Below, one piece after another: positions 7,958 to 14,877 of a stretch of DNA of 15,876 nt. The notes under the pieces were generated by a model that was not told where the DNA came from, did not search any database, and saw only the letters and a program-made list of their open reading frames with translations. The DNA is from Crocinitomicaceae bacterium (GTDB taxonomy: Bacteria; Bacteroidota; Bacteroidia; Flavobacteriales_G; Salibacteraceae): positions 1 to 15,876 of the forward strand of contig JAAZVO010000036.1 in assembly GCA_018623405.1 (NCBI GenBank). Reading direction: 5' to 3'. Both the position numbers and the translations under genes were made by a program. The first letter of the stretch is position 1. Every line of letters begins with the position of its first letter.

Positions 7958-9139
7958 CAAGAAATAACCAATACTTATTCTTTCAATAGTGTTTCAAAAG
8001 AAGAGTGGAATTGGATTTTAAGGTTTATAACCTCAGGGGGCGATAGCCTTCAAGCTTACGATGAGTACAAAAGGGTAGAGGTGGTTGATGGACTTTTTAA
8101 AGTAACTGATAAAAGAATAGCAAGAAGACACAGGTTATCTATTGGTACAATAGTTTCTGATATGATAATGAAAATAAAATATGCTAGCGGTGGATTTATT
8201 GGTACTGTTGAAGAGTATTTTATTTCGAGTTTAAAGATTGGAGATATTTTTTGGTTTGCAGGCAGATGCTTGGAGTTAGTTAGAATAAAAGAACAAGTTG
8301 TTGAGGTTCGGAATTCAAAGAATCAAAAAGGAAAAATTCCAAGTTGGCAGGGTGGTAGAATGCCGCTCTCCTCCCAAATGAGCGAGGTACTAAGAATTAA
8401 ACTAACCCAAGCTGCTAAAAATGAAACAACAGATATTGAATTAAAAACCATTTTTCCAATTTTAGAAACCCAATCAAAAACAAGTATAATCCCTAAGTCA
8501 AATGAATTTTTGATTGAAAAAATTAACACCAAAGAAGGATATCATTTGTACTTTTTTCCTTTTGAAGGAAGAGCTGTTCACGAAGGTATGGCAAGTATTA
8601 TAGCTTACCGTTTATCTTTATTTAAACCTATGAGTTTTTCCTTAGCTTTTAACGATTATGGCGTTGAGTTATTATCAGATCAAGATATACCAATTGAAGA
8701 TGCCATAGATTCAAATATTTTTTCTTCAGAGCATTTAAGAGATGATATTCAAGCCTCTGTAAATGCCTCAGAAATGGCTCGCAGAAGGTTTAGAGATATT
8801 GCGGTTATTTCGGGTTTAATTTTTCAAGGCTTTCCTCATGCCTCAAAAAAAGAAAAGCATCTTCAAGCCTCATCAAGTTTGTTGTTTAACGTGTTTAATG
8901 ATTACGATAAAGAAAACCTATTGTATAAGCAAGCTTATGAAGAGGCTTTAGAGTTTCAATTAGAAGAAAGCCGAATGAGACAAGCATTCAATCGAATTTC
9001 TTCACAGGAAATTAGATTAATTTATCCAAAAAGTTATACTCCGTTTTCATTTCCATTAATGGTAGATAGGCTTCGAGAAAAAATGAGTACCGAAAAATTA
9101 GAGGACCGTATTAAAAAGATGCAAATTGCCTTAGATTAA
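7958..9139 (+). CDS. Lhr-Core helicase, C-terminal part (in frame after the amber codon)
   Basis: This frame is the direct continuation of the helicase N-terminal part after TAG 7955-7957 and has no start of its own near 7958; the first start-type codon is GTG 8081, inside a conserved region. The 41 codons between TAG and 8081 already encode family sequence (EEWNWILRFITSGGDSLQAY). Then come ARRHRLSIGTIVSD, GTVEEYFI, GDIFWFAGRCLELV and a long alpha/beta region ending at about codon 811 of the restored gene. These match the winged-helix and domain 4 of Lhr-Core, which grip the tracking DNA strand. Total length with the first part (811 codons) is normal for Lhr-Core. There is no drift or further stop, so any inactivation is recent, or the TAG is a sequence error. 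Confidence 0.85.
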   Translation, partial: QEITNTYSFNSVSKEEWNWILRFITSGGDSLQAYDEYKRVEVVDGLFKVTDKRIARRHRLSIGTIVSDMIMKIKYASGGFIGTVEEYFISSLKIGDIFWFAGRCLELVRIKEQVVEVRNSKNQKGKIPSWQGGRMPLSSQMSEVLRIKLTQAAKNETTDIELKTIFPILETQSKTSIIPKSNEFLIEKINTKEGYHLYFFPFEGRAVHEGMASIIAYRLSLFKPMSFSLAFNDYGVELLSDQDIPIEDAIDSNIFSSEHLRDDIQASVNASEMARRRFRDIAVISGLIFQGFPHASKKEKHLQASSSLLFNVFNDYDKENLLYKQAYEEALEFQLEESRMRQAFNRISSQEIRLIYPKSYTPFSFPLMVDRLREKMSTEKLEDRIKKMQIALD

Positions 9140-9146
9140 AATACTT

Positions 9147-9165
9147 ATTCCTGCGAAAGCGGAAT
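9147..9165. repeat. REP-like hairpin between helicase and phosphoesterase genes
   Basis: ATTCCTGCGAAAGCGGAAT folds as ATTCC/GGAAT plus GC/GC with one bulged T and a GAAA (GNRA) loop. The core resembles the 'ATTCCTGCGAAAGCAGGAAT' interspersed repeat I recall from many Flavobacteria genomes, here slightly degenerate. It fills the 52-base gap between the two genes and may act as an mRNA stability or processing element. Only one copy is seen in this window. Confidence 0.4.
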
Positions 9166-9191
9166 CTCTTATTGTAATTTTACCATTCGAA

Positions 9192-9830
9192 ATGGACTTC
9201 CAATTTCTAAATCAAAATCTTTATTTACACCCTCTTAAAGGGCTTTTTTGGAGAGAAAAAAGCTTATTAATTATAGCGGATATACACCTAGGGAAAATTT
9301 CGTATTTCAGAAAAAGTGGTGTAGGAATACCATCGAGCGCTATTTCAAAAAATTTAGAAAATTTAAGGTCTATGATTAATGAAATGAAACCTGAAACTGT
9401 ACTTTTTTTAGGAGATCTTTTTCATAGTCATCATAACGCAGAGTGGGATTCATTCGTAAAAATAATTCAAGAATTTGAAGGCATAAAGTTTCAGCTAATT
9501 ATTGGTAACCATGATATTTTACTGCCCGAGCATTATAAAATGGCAGAATTAGAAGTTTTTTATGATTTTTTAGAATTACACCCATTTGTATTTACCCATG
9601 AACCTGATGAGGTAAAGTCTAAGAATTATCAAATAGCAGGACATATACATCCTGGGATAAAATTGCGAGGCAATGGTTTGGGAAGTTTAGTACTTCCGTG
9701 TTTTTATTTTGGAGAAAAGCAGGCTATTCTTCCTGCATTTGGATATTTTACGGGGCTATACAAAATAAAACCCCGAAAATCGGATACAATTTTCGGGGTT
9801 GTAGAAAATAATGTCTTGAAGCTGAACTAA
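9192..9830 (+). CDS. Calcineurin-like metallophosphoesterase (MPE of the Lig-Lhr cluster)
   Basis: This 212-residue binuclear-metal phosphoesterase has all family motifs: ADIHLGK (D30, H32), GDLFHS (D75), GNHD (105-108), FTHEP (H136) and AGHIHPG (H151, H153). FRKSGVGIP (39-47) is typical of the SbcD/YhaM-like MPE that accompanies Lhr-Core. Characterised homologues, as I recall, are Mn-dependent phosphodiesterases/ssDNA endonucleases. It probably trims or incises DNA in the same repair pathway as the upstream ligase and helicase. ATG 9192 is the only sensible start. Its last 20 codons contain a perfect inverted repeat that looks like the terminator of the opposing DUF3078 gene. It converges with that gene across a 22-base gap. 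Confidence 0.92.
   Translation: MDFQFLNQNLYLHPLKGLFWREKSLLIIADIHLGKISYFRKSGVGIPSSAISKNLENLRSMINEMKPETVLFLGDLFHSHHNAEWDSFVKIIQEFEGIKFQLIIGNHDILLPEHYKMAELEVFYDFLELHPFVFTHEPDEVKSKNYQIAGHIHPGIKLRGNGLGSLVLPCFYFGEKQAILPAFGYFTGLYKIKPRKSDTIFGVVENNVLKLN
9769..9800 (-). terminator. Intrinsic terminator of the HPt-DUF3078 operon, inside the MPE coding sequence
   Basis: A perfect 12-bp inverted repeat (AACCCCGAAAAT at 9769-9780, ATTTTCGGGGTT at 9789-9800) has an 8-base loop. Read on the - strand, the GC-rich stem is followed at once by TTTTATTTTG, a good U-tract; on the + strand there is no T-run after it. It lies 53 bases past the DUF3078 stop and within codons for MPE residues of about 193-203. Confidence 0.75.
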
Positions 9831-9852
9831 AGCAATTCCAGTTCAAAATCTT

Positions 9853-10779
9853 TTAAAACTTGTACGAAAGGCCTAAGCCAAATACTTCTTTAAATTGAGT
9901 TCTTGGACCAAAGCCATCATTTATGCCATCATCATTTCTATCTACACCAATAGCAATATCATCATCATAAATTAAGTGAGTGTTTAAGTTGGCAGTTAAA
10001 TACTTATTGATTTTCATTGCTACTATTACTTCCCAATTCACATCAATATTTCCCGGGTTATTTAGGTAATTTGAGAAAAGGTCTAACTTGGTTTGAAAGT
10101 TTACATTTTCAATTACTTCTTTTTGGTATGCTAACTTTAAAAAAGAACCTATTTCATATCTTATTCTTTTTCCATCGGCAATTTTTTGCCCTGTGGTAGC
10201 ATCAAACTCAGCGCCTTCAACACCAAAAGCTCCTGCATCGGCTAATTTTTGATTATTTACAATGGTAGTTTTTGAGGTAACAGGAGAAAGCATAAGGGTG
10301 AAATTCTCATTAGGCTTGTAATCAAAACCTAGCGATAACAAGATGTAAGCCGGAGCCAAGAAGTCTGAAATTAAAACACTATCATTTGGAATGTTATAAC
10401 CTGGAGCAAATTGAGTTCTGAAATTTAAAAGCCCTGAGTAGTACCATGCATCGGTAATGTTTCTTCCATATTTTGAATTGAATTCTATACGGTCGTCACT
10501 TTTTACGATTGGCTGATCGTTATTTCTAATCAAACCATATCCAAGGTCTAAAGAGTTATCCCAAGTTTGTTTTTCGTCTTTATAGTTAGCAAAAAGATTT
10601 AAAAATACATTTCCGGAAATGGAGCTTTGACCTCCCGCTGCCCAATTGGTTAATGATACTTGGTTGAAAGTTAAAGAGGCCATTCCTCCTTTTTTCCATT
10701 TAGATTCAGGTGCAGCATCATCTTGTCCAACAGCAGTTAGACCTAAAAAAATTGAAATACCTAAGAAAAGTTTTTTCAT
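9853..10779 (-). CDS. DUF3078 outer-membrane beta-barrel-like protein
   Basis: A 308-residue protein with a Sec signal peptide (MKKLFLGISIFLGLTAVGQ) and the DUF3078 signature LTNWAAGGQSS (43-53). The rest is alternating polar/aromatic strands (YKDEKQTWDNSLDLGYG, FNSKYGRNITDAWYYSGLLNF) and the chain ends in Phe (YKF), as expected of an outer-membrane barrel recognised by BAM. An Asp-rich loop (GVDRNDDGINDG, 278-289) resembles a calcium-binding turn. The family function is unknown. Its ATG overlaps the TGA of the HPt gene (ATGA at 10776-10779), so its synthesis is coupled to a signalling protein, an uncommon pairing for a barrel. Confidence 0.88.
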   Translation of the reverse strand: MKKLFLGISIFLGLTAVGQDDAAPESKWKKGGMASLTFNQVSLTNWAAGGQSSISGNVFLNLFANYKDEKQTWDNSLDLGYGLIRNNDQPIVKSDDRIEFNSKYGRNITDAWYYSGLLNFRTQFAPGYNIPNDSVLISDFLAPAYILLSLGFDYKPNENFTLMLSPVTSKTTIVNNQKLADAGAFGVEGAEFDATTGQKIADGKRIRYEIGSFLKLAYQKEVIENVNFQTKLDLFSNYLNNPGNIDVNWEVIVAMKINKYLTANLNTHLIYDDDIAIGVDRNDDGINDGFGPRTQFKEVFGLGLSYKF

Positions 10780-11126
10780 TTTTTGTTGTTATTTAATTGA
10801 TTTACAGTTTCTAAAAGTTGATTAGCTACCTTTTTTATTTTTTCTACCATGGGTAATATGGTAGATAATTGGTGGCCATTAAGATTTTCGATAAAACTAA
10901 ACGCATTATCCACACTTGAAACCCCAATAAGATTAATTGGTGATTTTAACTTATGAACATAGAATTTTACCTGTTGAATGTCTTTATTTTCTTGTGCAGA
11001 GTTTAATTCAGCAAGATATTCTGGTACCGATTTAGAAAAGGCATTTAGTATTTCAGCAACAAAAGCTTTATTACCGTCGCTAATTTCTTCAAGTAAACTT
11101 AGATTTATTTTAAAATGATGACTCAC
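10776..11126 (-). CDS. HPt (histidine phosphotransfer) domain protein
   Basis: A 116-residue all-helical HPt protein starting at GTG 11126 (reading MSHHFKINLSLLEEISDG). The phosphorylatable histidine is H58 in FYVHKLKSPINLIGV, matching the HPt motif 'HxLKGxxxxxG' with S for G. Length fits a stand-alone HPt. The frame stays open to TTG 11216, but the extra 30 residues are a Phe/Leu-rich stretch without family character and overlap a hairpin, so GTG is preferred; no ATG exists in the first part of the gene. It should shuttle phosphate between receiver domains. A LytTR response regulator lies divergently upstream, and the gene overlaps the DUF3078 gene by four bases. No kinase is in the window. 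Confidence 0.78.
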   Translation of the reverse strand: MSHHFKINLSLLEEISDGNKAFVAEILNAFSKSVPEYLAELNSAQENKDIQQVKFYVHKLKSPINLIGVSSVDNAFSFIENLNGHQLSTILPMVEKIKKVANQLLETVNQLNNNKK

Positions 11127-11170
11127 AAAAGTTAGAAGATAATGTAATGCAAATAGAAAGGGTTTTAAAG

Positions 11171-11209
11171 GAAAAAAGGCACAAAACAGAAAGATTTGCA
11201 CCTTTTTTC
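11171..11209 (-). promoter_or_regulatory. Inverted repeat with T-runs in the HPt leader (attenuator-like)
   Basis: Arms at 11171-11185 and 11195-11209 pair over 15 positions with two central mismatches, leaving a 9-base loop. On the - strand the arm ends in TTTTTT, giving a terminator-like hairpin about 45 bases before the GTG start of the HPt gene; the + strand is nearly symmetrical. It could attenuate the HPt-DUF3078 operon or insulate the divergent promoter. The stem is A/T-rich at its base, so strength is uncertain. Confidence 0.4.
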
Positions 11210-11228
11210 TAACCAACCGACCTAATAC

Positions 11229-11258
11229 TTGTTTTCAAAAAAAAGGTTTTTAGATTTA
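11229..11258 (+). promoter_or_regulatory. Promoter of the LytTR response-regulator gene
   Basis: TTG at 11229-11231 and TAGATTTA at 11251-11258 (7 of 8 to TAnnTTTG) are separated by 19 bases, the spacing expected for Bacteroidota -33/-7 elements. This leaves a leader of roughly 60 bases before ATG 11324. Confidence 0.45.
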
Positions 11259-11323
11259 CGAGACTTTTCAATTAGACGAAACACCATTTTTATCGATAAA
11301 CTGAAAACCGACTAAAGTTATTT

Positions 11324-11470
11324 ATGAATTGTGTAATTGTTGACGACGAAGTAATGGCTCAAAAAGTTCTGGAGCAACGTGTTAAGAATACCAAGTTCTT
11401 GAATTTAGTTGGAATTTACAGTAATGTTAAGGGGTTAATTAACGGGTTGCGCGGTAGGCAATCGACTTAA
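11324..11470 (+). pseudogene. LytTR response regulator, N-terminal fragment (before frameshift)
   Basis: ATG 11324 opens a 48-residue frame reading MNCVIVDDEVMAQKVLEQRV, the first strand and helix of a receiver domain with the acidic pair D7/D8. It ends at TAA 11468-11470 after GLRGRQST. The receiver resumes at 11458-11466 in the -1 frame as AIDLIFLDIMLP. The two frames are both open only between the stop at 11455-11457 (second frame) and 11470, so the lesion lies within about 15 bases. One missing base, for example an A in the CAATCG at 11459-11464, would restore GRQIDLIFLD and place the phosphoacceptor at D53, the normal position. Confidence 0.8.
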
Positions 11471-11484
11471 TTTTTCTTGACATT

Positions 11485-12015
11485 ATGCTTCCTGAAACTA
11501 CAGGAATTGAATTTTTACGCTCAATTAAGGAAGTTCCTCAAGTAATTTTAGTTTCATCAAAACCAGATTATGCCCTTGAAGCATTCGAACATGATGTTAC
11601 AGATTATATTTTAAAACCGATTACCTACGAACGTTTTTTGAAGGCTGCACAAAAAGCTAAAAATATCCATGAAGCAGTAACAGGGGCTGATGGAAAGGGG
11701 AATGAATTTTTTGTGAAAATTAAGCAAGAGCTTGTAAAAATTTATTTAAATGAAATTCAATATGTTGAAGCCTACGGTGATTATGTTAAAGTAATTAGTG
11801 AAAGCGGAAAATTTGTTTTTCTATCTACCATGAAGTCTTTAGAGACTAAACTTCCTAAAGAAGATTTTTTAAGAGTGCATAAATCCTTTATTGTAAGGCT
11901 CGATAAAATAACAAAATTCGATTCGCATACTGCTTATATTAATAATCAAGAGGTTCTTGTGAGCAGAACCTACAGAGATTTGCTAAAATCTAAGCTAAAC
12001 ACTTTGCAGCTTTAG
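11485..12015 (+). CDS. LytTR response regulator, C-terminal part (receiver remainder plus LytTR domain)
   Basis: The frame is open from 11458 and the first ATG is 11485, inside the receiver (LDIMLPE), so this is the 3' part of the gene begun at 11324, not an independent start. It carries the rest of the receiver (VSS switch region, DYILKPIT with conserved Lys) and a LytTR DNA-binding domain: VKIYLNEIQYVEAYGDYVKV, MKSLETKLP, FLRVHKSFIV, and VLVSRTYRDLL at the end. With the frame restored the protein is 230 residues, normal for LytR/AlgR-type regulators that bind direct repeats near promoters. If translated as it stands it would lack the phosphoacceptor Asp. It overlaps the FAD-dehydrogenase gene tail-to-tail by 21 bases and diverges from the HPt operon, a likely partner or target. 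Confidence 0.85.
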   Translation: MLPETTGIEFLRSIKEVPQVILVSSKPDYALEAFEHDVTDYILKPITYERFLKAAQKAKNIHEAVTGADGKGNEFFVKIKQELVKIYLNEIQYVEAYGDYVKVISESGKFVFLSTMKSLETKLPKEDFLRVHKSFIVRLDKITKFDSHTAYINNQEVLVSRTYRDLLKSKLNTLQL

Positions 12016-13587
12016 GTGTATTTTTTCCATACAGTTACTTCCATCCATAGCTGCAGAAACTATTCCTCCTGCATAACCGGCACCCTCACCAACAGGAAAT
12101 AAACCTTTTATATCGATATGTTCAAATGAAATCTTATCTCTCGGAATTCTAACAGGAGAAGAAGTTCTGCTTTCAGTGGCAACTACAACGGCCTCGTTTG
12201 TTAAATATCCTTTCATTTTTTTTCCCACTTTTAAAAAGGCTTTTCTTAATCGTTTATATACAAACTCAGGAAGTAATTCGTGCAGTGGGGCAGGGGTAAT
12301 TCCTGCAAGGTAAGAACAACTTGGGAGGTCTTTCGAGGTTTTACCATTCACAAAATCTAGTAGTCTTTGTGCAGGGGCTATTTGAGATTTTCCTCCGGCC
12401 ACCCACATTTTGTGTTCTACTTCTTCTTGAAATTTTAGTCCTGCCAATGCCTCAAATTCAGCATAATTTCTTGTATGGTCATGGGTTATTTCTGTAACTA
12501 TTCCTGAGTTTGCCCATGGGTTATTTCTTTTTGATGGCGACCACCCATTGGTAACAACTTCTTCTTGAGCAGTGGCACATGGCGCAATTACTCCTCCCGG
12601 ACACATACAAAACGAATAAACACCTTTTCCTTCAATTTGCTCAACCCAACTGTAGGCAGCAGGAGGTAAAAACTCCATTGTTTCTTCGAGTTGTTCTAGA
12701 GAACAATGGTATTGAATTCTATTAATTAATGCTTGTGGATGTTCAACCCTAACACCCAAGGCAAATGGCTTTTGTTCTAATGCTATTTTTTTTTGATGCA
12801 ATAAGTAAAAAATATCTCTAGCAGAATGACCGGTTGCCAGCATTAACGAATTGGTGGCAATTTTTTCTACAGCTGAATTTTGAAGGTTTTTAACAGATAT
12901 GCTTTTAACCGTGTTTTTTTCAATTTCAATATCTGTAAGCAAGTGTTCAAACCAAATTTCACCACCTTTCTCAATTATTTTTTCTCTAATTGCCTCAATT
13001 ATTTTGGGGAGCTTATTTGTTCCTATGTGTGGATGAGCTTTTACCAAAATATCTTCCGAAGCTCCAAACCAAACAAGCTTTTCTAAAATTTCTTGCTGAT
13101 TTCCCCTTTTTTTAGATCGAGTATAAAGTTTGCCGTCTGAGTAGGTTCCTGCGCCTCCCTCGCCAAAGCAATAGTTTGAATTTGGGTTAACTTCATGCTT
13201 TTTAACTAATTGGGCAAGGTCCCGTCTTCTATCTTTAACCTTTTTTCCTCGTTCAATTACAATAGGTTTTAAACCAATTTCTAGTGCTTTAAGGGCTGCA
13301 AATAAACCTGCAGGACCTGCTCCAATAATAAAAACAGGTTTTGCATGGTGAACATCTAAAAAATTGAATTTAGCTTTTTGAAATGCTACTTTTTCTGATT
13401 TAGCATAAACCTCAAAAGTGAGTTTGTACTTTATGGGTTTTCGGCGGGCATCAATATTTTCTCTAATTAGCTTAATGTGCCCAATTTTATTTGATGCAAC
13501 ATTTAAAGATTTTGAGATTAGATGGATTAGAAAATCTTGATCTTTTTTCCTTTCAGGTAAAACAGCTAATTGAACCCTTTGCGGCAT
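11995..13587 (-). CDS. FAD-dependent dehydrogenase, COG2509-type
   Basis: A 530-residue soluble flavoprotein. After an N-terminal domain of about 80 residues, a Rossmann motif GAGPAGLFAAL (89-99) with E112 binds the FAD ADP moiety. NYCFGEGGAGTYSDGKL (138-154) is the hallmark of the COG2509 group, followed by LATGHSARD (250-258), CMCPGG (327-332), ESRTSSPVRIPRD (472-484) and a C-terminal flavin-contact motif GLFPVGEGAGYAGGI (495-509). Family members are annotated as NAD(FAD)-utilising dehydrogenases of unknown substrate. The protein is full length and intact. ATG 13587 lies three bases after the stop of the upstream gene, so it is the third gene of a dnaB-led unit. Its 3' end overlaps the LytTR gene by 21 bases on the other strand. 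Confidence 0.88.
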   Translation of the reverse strand: MPQRVQLAVLPERKKDQDFLIHLISKSLNVASNKIGHIKLIRENIDARRKPIKYKLTFEVYAKSEKVAFQKAKFNFLDVHHAKPVFIIGAGPAGLFAALKALEIGLKPIVIERGKKVKDRRRDLAQLVKKHEVNPNSNYCFGEGGAGTYSDGKLYTRSKKRGNQQEILEKLVWFGASEDILVKAHPHIGTNKLPKIIEAIREKIIEKGGEIWFEHLLTDIEIEKNTVKSISVKNLQNSAVEKIATNSLMLATGHSARDIFYLLHQKKIALEQKPFALGVRVEHPQALINRIQYHCSLEQLEETMEFLPPAAYSWVEQIEGKGVYSFCMCPGGVIAPCATAQEEVVTNGWSPSKRNNPWANSGIVTEITHDHTRNYAEFEALAGLKFQEEVEHKMWVAGGKSQIAPAQRLLDFVNGKTSKDLPSCSYLAGITPAPLHELLPEFVYKRLRKAFLKVGKKMKGYLTNEAVVVATESRTSSPVRIPRDKISFEHIDIKGLFPVGEGAGYAGGIVSAAMDGSNCMEKIHLKLQSV

Positions 13588-13590
13588 GTA

Positions 13591-14850
13591 TCAGGTTTTT
13601 TGCTTTTTCTTTTTTGCGGCAGGAAAAAGCACGTTATTTAAAATTAGCCTGTAGCCGGGCGAGTTTGGGTGTAAGTTCAAATCGGTAGGAGGGTCGCCAA
13701 CAAAATGCTGGTAATCTTCAGGATCGTGACCTCCATAAAATGTCCATTGTCCCTCGCCAAATTTTCCATGAATGTATTTTGCTGAGTTTAATGATTTGTT
13801 TTCGCCCATAACAAGTACTTCTGGTTTTATGTATTGCTTGTTATAAGCTGTGGTTTGCCCCATAAAACCTTTTATTACTTGCTCATGATTTTGGCAAAGC
13901 ATTGTAGGAACAGGATCCCATTTAGCAGAAAACTCAAAAAGGGTAAACATGTCGATGTTTTCAGGAGTTCTAGCGTGAATACGTGTTGCATCAATAGATG
14001 AGAACTCATATTCCATGGGATTTTTAGATAAAACAAAATCTTTAAACGCAAAGGTTCTTGCAAAATCAATTTTGTTTTGAGCATTTGGGTCGGCAGGATC
14101 TCCATCAAACATACGTTCACAAATATCTACCTCCTCAGCAGCAAGGGCAATATCATAAGAATCTGTTCCTGAACACATGGAGAACATAAAGCCACCACCT
14201 GCGGTATATTCTTTAATTTTCATGGCAACCCCTAACTTTAGCTCCGATACTTTGCTAAACCCAAGAGCAGTTGCAGCTTCTTCACTTTCTTTAACTTGAT
14301 TTTGATACCAAGTTGCATTTCTATACATTCCATAGAATCTACCATATTGCCCGGTAAAGTCTTCATGATGAAGGTGTAACCAATCATATTTTGGAAGTTC
14401 TCCTTGAATTATTTCAGTATCGTAAATAACATCATAAGGTATTTCTGCATAGGTAAGTACAAGTGTTACTGCATCATCCCAAGGTTGTTTTGATTTTGGT
14501 GAATAAACAGCAATTTTTGGGGCAACTTCTAATTTCACAACATCCATATTCACCTCAGGATTCATTATTTGAGCTTCTATGGCAGCACCTTGAGCATCTG
14601 CAATTATTTCGTAGCTAACTCCTCTAATAACGCATTCTGTTTCTATGGCTTTTGCATTTGGAATTAAAAAGCTGCCACCTCTGTAGTTAAGTAGCCATTT
14701 TATTTCAAGATCATTTTCAAGTACCCAAAAAGCAATGCCATATGCTTTTAAATGATTTGTTTGGGTATCATCCATTGGGATAAGCAATTTACTACCGAAT
14801 GAAAAAAAGGTAATAAATGAGAAGGCAAATACAATTAAGAATTTTTTCAT
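13591..14850 (-). CDS. Exported protein with amidotransferase-like Cys motif, often labelled 'asparagine synthetase B' in Bacteroidota
   Basis: I chose the ATG at 14850 (419 residues) because MKKFLIVFAFSFITFFSFGSK is then a standard signal peptide; the ATG at 14874 would add eight residues ahead of it. Recognisable blocks are IPMDDTQTNHLKAYGIAFW and WLLNYRGGSF near the N-terminus, HLHHEDF (159-165), GGGFMFSMCSG (C226) and GQWTFYGGHDPED near the end. GGxFMFSMCSG recalls the nucleophile elbow of class I glutamine-amidotransferase-like folds. From memory, Bacteroidota homologues carry the name asparagine synthetase B, but there is no N-terminal Cys2, no SGGxDS pyrophosphatase loop, and the protein is exported, so that name looks wrong. 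It lies between dnaB and the FAD dehydrogenase with short gaps. Confidence 0.75.
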   Translation of the reverse strand: MKKFLIVFAFSFITFFSFGSKLLIPMDDTQTNHLKAYGIAFWVLENDLEIKWLLNYRGGSFLIPNAKAIETECVIRGVSYEIIADAQGAAIEAQIMNPEVNMDVVKLEVAPKIAVYSPKSKQPWDDAVTLVLTYAEIPYDVIYDTEIIQGELPKYDWLHLHHEDFTGQYGRFYGMYRNATWYQNQVKESEEAATALGFSKVSELKLGVAMKIKEYTAGGGFMFSMCSGTDSYDIALAAEEVDICERMFDGDPADPNAQNKIDFARTFAFKDFVLSKNPMEYEFSSIDATRIHARTPENIDMFTLFEFSAKWDPVPTMLCQNHEQVIKGFMGQTTAYNKQYIKPEVLVMGENKSLNSAKYIHGKFGEGQWTFYGGHDPEDYQHFVGDPPTDLNLHPNSPGYRLILNNVLFPAAKKKKQKT

Positions 14851-14877
14851 GTCCATAGGTAAGGCAAAATCCATTCC

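Noticed and set aside
8081..9139. Independent gene starting at GTG 8081
   Set aside because: The frame and sequence continue the helicase, and the GTG lies within a conserved block; the 41 codons before it are also family sequence.
9824..9844. GAACT/AGTTC inverted repeat as a terminator between the convergent genes
   Set aside because: Only five base pairs with an 11-base loop and no T-run; the 12-bp stem at 9769-9800 is far better.
11127..11216. N-terminal extension (TTG start) giving the HPt protein a membrane segment
   Set aside because: TTG start, no family similarity, and the Phe/Leu-rich reading comes from T-runs of an inverted repeat.
11455..11470. Programmed -1 frameshifting in the response regulator
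   Set aside because: There is no X_XXY_YYZ slippery heptamer in the overlap and no obvious stimulatory hairpin downstream.
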